From positions 1 to 33,433 of the forward strand of contig JAAETM010000160.1 in the NCBI GenBank assembly GCA_024228395.1: a DNA stretch of 33,433 nt, given 5' to 3'. The position numbers were made by a program, and so were the translations under genes. Shown here piece after piece: positions 28,603 through 33,433 of the stretch. A model generated the notes under the pieces. It worked only from the letters and a program-made list of their open reading frames with translations, was not told the DNA's origin and ran no database searches. Every line of letters begins with the position of its first letter. Positions within the stretch are counted from its first letter, which is position 1. Source of the DNA: a bacterium (GTDB lineage Bacteria; Planctomycetota; UBA1135; GCA-002686595).

Positions 28603-31600
28603 TTACTTGTCGGCTTCGGCCTTGGCCTTGGCGGCGGCGATTTCGGCTTCCCGAATTTCCTTGAGCCGTGCCCGGGCGGCGGTGGCCCGGGTTTCCAGGT
28701 CTCGGAGCTCCCCGAGACGCTCCACCTTGCCCGCGGCTTCCGCGGCTGAGATGACGGCGCTCAAGAGTCCCTTGTTTTGCGTGTATTGGATGCGCTCTTC
28801 ACCAAGGGCGAGCGCGGCCTCGGGGCCGGCGCTGGCTTGCACCATGGAGAGCACGTCGGGTACGCGCCCCAGCAACAGTTCCCTCTCATCAAAGAGCTTG
28901 CGCTCCACCTTGGTGGCCAACTCTTCGGCACCCGCTGCCCTGGCTGCATCCACCAGGTAGAGGGCCGAGTGTGGCCTCAAGTCTTCCCAAGCCAGGGCGG
29001 GTTCGATGATGTCGAGCGCGGCCTGCATTTCGCCCATTTCCGTCAAGCGCAGGGCAGCAAACGCACTGAACCTTGCAGCATTGGCCACGTCGAATCGTTC
29101 CTCCGCCTGCCACTCAGCGAGCAGTTTGGCGCAGCCCACACACCAATCCCGGGCCGCGGGGTAAGCGCTCGAGTCCACCGGGAAGAGGGTCTTGAGGTCG
29201 ATGTGGCTGAGTCGGCCAGGGGACTCGGGGTTGGGCCACAGGTACTGAATTCCGACGAACAGGGAGCGGTCGAATTTGGCCAGGGCGATTTCGAAACAGG
29301 TGAGTGCGCGCTCGGTGTCGCCCACCAGCAAGTACAGTTCAATGGCTTCCTTGGCCAAGCCTCGCGCGGGGGCTTCGTCAAACTTGGTGGTGGACAGGGG
29401 GTCAAGAACCGGAGCGCAGCGCCTAAGGGCTTCTTCTGCCGGCACCATGTCTTTCCAGGTTTGCAGCACGAAGAGGTCCGTTCGGCCCCGGTCCCATTGG
29501 TCTGAGCTCGAGGTGGCTGCGAAGAGGATCTCTTCGGTCACGGTAAGCAAGGCTTCGCCGGTGAGGGTCTCCCGCACTTCGTCGAGCAGGTCCTTGGCGT
29601 CCAATTGCACGCCGCTCTGCTCCCCAAAGAAGAACCTCGAGACGGGTTGTACCTTGGTGGCGCACCAGCTGTAAATACGCATGGCGGACTCGGTGGTCCC
29701 CCGGCGTGCATGCAGTTGCGCAAGTTTCCGGAGGGGGCCGAGGTCGGTGGTTTGAAGCGTGCGGGCCAGGTCCTCCAGTATCTTGGAGCTCTCTTCATCG
29801 AGCAGTTCGGAGTGGTCGTCGAACAACTGCAAGAGCATGGCATGTTGGACTTTACCGGCTTGGTTTGCCTGTAGCTCGGCGAGCAGCCCATCGCGCACCT
29901 GGCTGGGGGAGGAGAGGGAAATTCGATGCTTCAGCAGGCCCGACATGAGCTCACGGGCACTGGATGAATTGAGGGCTCGCGTGTTGCGCGTGCGCAGCAA
30001 GTGCTCCATTTCCTCGATACCGAAGTCGTATTCGGCCAGGTGTTGATAGGAGCTGACCCGCGGTTTCTCCTCGGGCTTTGTGTACTCCTTGTAGCGATCA
30101 AAACCGCCGCGGAAGGGTTTGACCTCATCCTCCTCTTCCTTTTCTTCGTCCTCCTTCTTTTCGTCGGCCGGCCATGCCCAGTTTGGAACGTTACCTGTGC
30201 TGTTGCTGGCGCTGATGCGTCCATAGCGGTCGCGGCCGGAGATGCCCTCGGGGAAGGCTCGCCAGAGTCGACGCAGCATGGTAGCTGCCGCTTCCTCGTC
30301 GCCACCTTCCGCAAGTTCTTTCACGCGCTTCATGGAGGGCTGTTCGTTGCGCTTGGACTTGGAACCACCCGCCGTGTGGGTTACGCCGTTGATCACGATC
30401 GTGGTTCCAGGGGGCAGAATCAAACCGGGGGGAAGTCCGGGAATGCCCGATGAATCCTCGTCGTCCTCATCCTTGGGGGGCAGGTTTTCCTTGAGCGCGA
30501 GAGCTTCGATAGGATTGTCTTGCCTCAACCAATAGTTCATCAGACGCTCCTGGTGGGAGCGCTCCTCCGGTTCGAGCTCGATGATCCTCTCGTGGCATGT
30601 GATGATTTCGGCGTGGTCCTTTGCGGCCACGCGCAGTCTCAGCATGGCCTTCCAGAAGGGCATGTGTTCCGGATCTTCCTCCAGTGCCGAACCCAGCAAC
30701 TCCAGGGCTTGCTCGCTGCGGTCGTTGCGTGACAGCAGGTTCACACGGGTGATCAGATCGGTTTGGGGATCATCTCCAGGGTTTTCGTCCAGGCAGAGCA
30801 GCAGGGTATCGAAGTTATGTTCGATCAGCAACTCTTCAACGGCGCGCTGGGTATTGCGAGCTTGCCAATCGGGGTTGTTGTTGCAGGCTTTCCAGTCGGC
30901 AGGTGCGAGGGCTAGGGCCTCTTCCAAGCGTCCGAGTTTCTCAAGCAAGGCGAGTCGAGCTCCCCTCGCATTGAATTGCTCGGGGTCTGTTTCGAGCACG
31001 GCGCCGCAGACGGCCAAGGCAGCCTCGTGATTGGTTTCGAGGGCGGCCAGACCCATGAAGCGAAAGGACAATAGTTTCATGTCCGCTTCTTGCAAGGCTT
31101 CGGGGAATGCTTCGGCGAAGTACTCGGTGAGAGGGGAGCCCAGGGGCAGTTTGGATTCGGTGAGCATCATCATCATGAAACCCGCCCGCGCGGTTGCGTT
31201 GATGCGCGGCAGGGCGCTGCGCAAGGCAGAGACGCGCTGCTCTTCAGGCAATAGGAGAATCACAGGACCCAAACCCCAACCCCAACCCAAGTCATCTTTG
31301 GCGTCGATCAGGTCGCGCAATTCTTCGTCGGAGATGAGCGGCTCTTCAAACTTCTCCTGCAGGTCAGGAAGCATTTCCAGCAGGGCTTGGCCTTTTTCAG
31401 GGTCCTCGGTGGCCTTGCCCGCCAGCAGCATGCAGATGCCGCGGAATTCTTTGGGCCCCAGGATCTGCTCCAGCTTCTCAAGCACCGGGCGCATGCGCCA
31501 CGGGCTCGCTCCGCTGTTGAAAATCAACAACAGCCATTGGCGCCCAAAGCGCAGGCTCAGGTCCGGGTTCTTGATGTGCAGAGAGGCCGCCATGAGGGCT

Positions 31601-33433
31601 TGCACGTGGGCCTCGGCGGCATCCTTGGCGATGTTGGTCCGGCCGAGCAACACGGCCGCATCCCCGGTCTTGCCGTCGATGATGAGGGGTAGGATCAAGC
31701 GCATGGTCTCTTCGACGGTGACCTGCTTGGGCAGCTCCTCTTCGGCACCCTGGCCGACCAGGAAGCGTAGGGGCGTGATCTCTTCCTTCGAGCGTTGGGT
31801 GGCGTCGAGCAGCATGCGAGCGGAAGCCACATAACCACCTGTTAGGCGGCTGCGGACTAGGCGCGGAAGCATCTCCTTGTCATCGGGGAAGAAATGGTCC
31901 AGCAACGTCAGGTCCAGCTTGTGTGCAATGTGGGGGACGCCAAAGGCGAAGGCCAAGCGGCGCACAAGACCAGCGCGGTGGAATGAGCGGGGGAAACGGT
32001 TGAAGGTCTCCTTGGGGGCTTCCTCTCCGTCGTCTGCGGGTTCTGTCGGTTCCATGTCCGCGAGTTCTTTCTCAAGCTCGTAAATGACCATCTCCAACTG
32101 CTCGGCCGCAAGTTTTTGCCCCGCTTCCAAGGAGAGCACGGACAGCACGCCGGTTAGGTTGCGTTGGAAGTAGCGGTCGAAGTCGTCCACGTTACGCGCA
32201 CCCCACCAGCTGCGCGATCCACTTTGCGTGCTCGCTTTTTCCGCTTTCGTGGAGGAAGCCGGCTGGCGCGATAGCTGTAGCTCGGTGCCGCGCAGGTACA
32301 GTTCCACGGCAGTGGCGCTGTCTCCAAGTCGTTCGTGCATCTCCGCAATTTTGACCAACAGGCCCGCGCTGGTCGGTTCGGAAACCAACACCCGCTGGTA
32401 GGTGCTCAGGGCTTCTTCCGGGTATCCAGCGGACTCGAAAATCGAACCGGTTTGACGGTTGAAGGCGCCCTGGTCGGGAAGGTCGGTGGCCATGCGGAAG
32501 GTGCGCAGGGCCGAGGTGGGGTCGTCGGCTTCCAGGAAGACCTCACCCAGGTTCAGGAACACATCCGGGGGAACGATCTCGCCCAAACCCACCAAGCGGC
32601 GGCTGAACGCCAGGTGTTTCTTTTTGTTTCCACCGCGTCCGCGGCTCCACACGTCCTGGCTACCCGCAGCCCGGTCCACCAGTTCACGCAGGATCGAAGA
32701 GCGTCGTTCGCCGGCGATGGAGAGGGAACTCTCCAAGGCGATCAGCACGCCCTTGTCGTCATTGGCGGCCTCAGCCAGGTCGGCGACCAGCTGATAGAGG
32801 TAGGCCTTGTCATTGCGCCCGGCGATGCGCTCCAGGGTGATGCGGCGGGCCCAGCTCAGGGTGGAGGCGGGGGCTTCCAGGTTCAACAAGCCATCGATGG
32901 CGATGGTGAAGAGGTCATCCTTGGCCGCGGTTTCAGCCAGGTGTTGGAAGATGCGAATGGCGCGCTGGGTCTGGCCGGTTTCCTTGAGCAGGTTGCCGAG
33001 CAGTAGCCAGGATTCGATGCGGTTGGGATCGCCCGCAATGCCTTTTTGGTAGGCCAGGATGGCGTCGTCGCGCAGGCCGGCCAGGGCCAAAACCCCCGCT
33101 TCGAATTCGGCGGCGTCGGTGCCTTCGCCTTCCAGGTCCTTGAGTTGGCGCAGAACATCGCGCGCGTCCTCGGGCTTGCCCCGTTCGAGTTGGCTCATGG
33201 CCATCTGCCGCAGGTAGTCGGGTTTGCCGTCCGGGTCGAGTTCGATCAAGTCCTCGACCGTGCGTTCGTAGTGGTAGAAGTCTGTGCAGGACAGATACAC
33301 ACGCGCCTTTTCCTTGAGCGCATCCACCTGGTCGCCCCCGGAGGTGCGCAGGTACTCGTCGATGATTTCACTGGCCGAAACCGGGTCGCCCACCTTGGTG
33401 TACAGGCGCACCAGGAGGCCGGTCTCGCGTTCA
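28603..33433 (-). CDS. Giant TPR-repeat protein, 5' end outside window
   Basis: At least 1,609 residues are present. The frame is open to the window edge, so the true start lies beyond it; the GTG at 33411 is not convincing. The protein is built of helical repeats of TPR type, for example PNRIESWLLLGNLLKETGQT, DPTSALRTFRMATDLPDQGA and EPTSAGLLVKIAEMHERLGD in the first 450 residues, with more degenerate repeats to the end. A central disordered insert (about 30110-30480) holds GLPPGLILPPGTTIVINGVT and a Glu/Lys/Asp-rich run DEKKEDEEKEEEDE. The C-terminus is an Ala/Lys/Glu helix ending KAKAEADK. It probably scaffolds protein-protein contacts. No signal peptide can be judged because the N-terminus is missing. 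Function is unknown. Confidence 0.85.
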   Translation of the reverse strand, partial: ERETGLLVRLYTKVGDPVSASEIIDEYLRTSGGDQVDALKEKARVYLSCTDFYHYERTVEDLIELDPDGKPDYLRQMAMSQLERGKPEDARDVLRQLKDLEGEGTDAAEFEAGVLALAGLRDDAILAYQKGIAGDPNRIESWLLLGNLLKETGQTQRAIRIFQHLAETAAKDDLFTIAIDGLLNLEAPASTLSWARRITLERIAGRNDKAYLYQLVADLAEAANDDKGVLIALESSLSIAGERRSSILRELVDRAAGSQDVWSRGRGGNKKKHLAFSRRLVGLGEIVPPDVFLNLGEVFLEADDPTSALRTFRMATDLPDQGAFNRQTGSIFESAGYPEEALSTYQRVLVSEPTSAGLLVKIAEMHERLGDSATAVELYLRGTELQLSRQPASSTKAEKASTQSGSRSWWGARNVDDFDRYFQRNLTGVLSVLSLEAGQKLAAEQLEMVIYELEKELADMEPTEPADDGEEAPKETFNRFPRSFHRAGLVRRLAFAFGVPHIAHKLDLTLLDHFFPDDKEMLPRLVRSRLTGGYVASARMLLDATQRSKEEITPLRFLVGQGAEEELPKQVTVEETMRLILPLIIDGKTGDAAVLLGRTNIAKDAAEAHVQALMAASLHIKNPDLSLRFGRQWLLLIFNSGASPWRMRPVLEKLEQILGPKEFRGICMLLAGKATEDPEKGQALLEMLPDLQEKFEEPLISDEELRDLIDAKDDLGWGWGLGPVILLLPEEQRVSALRSALPRINATARAGFMMMMLTESKLPLGSPLTEYFAEAFPEALQEADMKLLSFRFMGLAALETNHEAALAVCGAVLETDPEQFNARGARLALLEKLGRLEEALALAPADWKACNNNPDWQARNTQRAVEELLIEHNFDTLLLCLDENPGDDPQTDLITRVNLLSRNDRSEQALELLGSALEEDPEHMPFWKAMLRLRVAAKDHAEIITCHERIIELEPEERSHQERLMNYWLRQDNPIEALALKENLPPKDEDDEDSSGIPGLPPGLILPPGTTIVINGVTHTAGGSKSKRNEQPSMKRVKELAEGGDEEAAATMLRRLWRAFPEGISGRDRYGRISASNSTGNVPNWAWPADEKKEDEEKEEEDEVKPFRGGFDRYKEYTKPEEKPRVSSYQHLAEYDFGIEEMEHLLRTRNTRALNSSSARELMSGLLKHRISLSSPSQVRDGLLAELQANQAGKVQHAMLLQLFDDHSELLDEESSKILEDLARTLQTTDLGPLRKLAQLHARRGTTESAMRIYSWCATKVQPVSRFFFGEQSGVQLDAKDLLDEVRETLTGEALLTVTEEILFAATSSSDQWDRGRTDLFVLQTWKDMVPAEEALRRCAPVLDPLSTTKFDEAPARGLAKEAIELYLLVGDTERALTCFEIALAKFDRSLFVGIQYLWPNPESPGRLSHIDLKTLFPVDSSAYPAARDWCVGCAKLLAEWQAEERFDVANAARFSAFAALRLTEMGEMQAALDIIEPALAWEDLRPHSALYLVDAARAAGAEELATKVERKLFDERELLLGRVPDVLSMVQASAGPEAALALGEERIQYTQNKGLLSAVISAAEAAGKVERLGELRDLETRATAARARLKEIREAEIAAAKAKAEADK

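Overview
The window looks like part of a high-GC Planctomycetota genome or metagenome contig. The assignment rests on protein style: a secreted protein with bacterial pre-peptidase (PPC) domains and a C-terminal module I associate with planctomycetes, sulfatase-fold proteins, lipoproteins with calcium-type loops, a very large TPR protein, and mostly weak Shine-Dalgarno sites. The only housekeeping gene I can name with confidence is recG. I recognised no rRNA, tRNA or CRISPR array.

Positions 1-7.5 kb are an accessory, decaying region. The first ~95 bases are almost pure G and probably an assembly or read artefact. Next come three abutting fragments on the minus strand: an IS66 transposase piece, a sulfatase C-terminal piece and an rve-type integrase with an in-frame stop. 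Three small secreted proteins follow (one MORN-like, one Cys-rich, one unknown). A second IS66 end then abuts an Ada-type zinc-domain fragment. After a 13-or-so-helix membrane protein, a third IS66 copy keeps both terminal inverted repeats but has lost the middle of its transposase. It sits against the N-terminal remnant of a secreted protein related to the next gene.

Positions 7.5-13.7 kb (minus strand) hold the most interesting locus. Two cobalamin-binding-type radical SAM proteins overlap by 4 nt. They are followed 21 nt later by a 56-residue acidic peptide gene with a good ribosome binding site. Both enzymes end in a region resembling a PqqD-like peptide-recognition domain. Together this looks like a minimal RiPP (ribosomally made, modified peptide) system. 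A PPC-domain secreted protein lies downstream.

Positions 13.9-27.8 kb are a plus-strand run. It starts with a lipoprotein carrying repeated DxNxDGDxxD loops and ending in a clear Rho-independent terminator. Then come a GT4 glycosyltransferase, a GT-C-like membrane protein frameshifted in a 10-G tract, an unknown cytosolic protein, a lipoprotein with a degenerate sulfatase fold and a lipoprotein with a glycosidase-like C-terminal half. The close spacing of the first three and the 20-nt overlap of the last two suggest a cell-surface glycan function. The run ends with a DUF4388 protein, an internally deleted MFS transporter, a membrane-anchored EEP-family phosphodiesterase and RecG, the last two overlapping.

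Positions 27.8-33.4 kb (minus strand) hold a zinc-ribbon protein convergent with recG, a 450-bp repeat-containing non-coding stretch, and a giant TPR protein that runs off the right edge.
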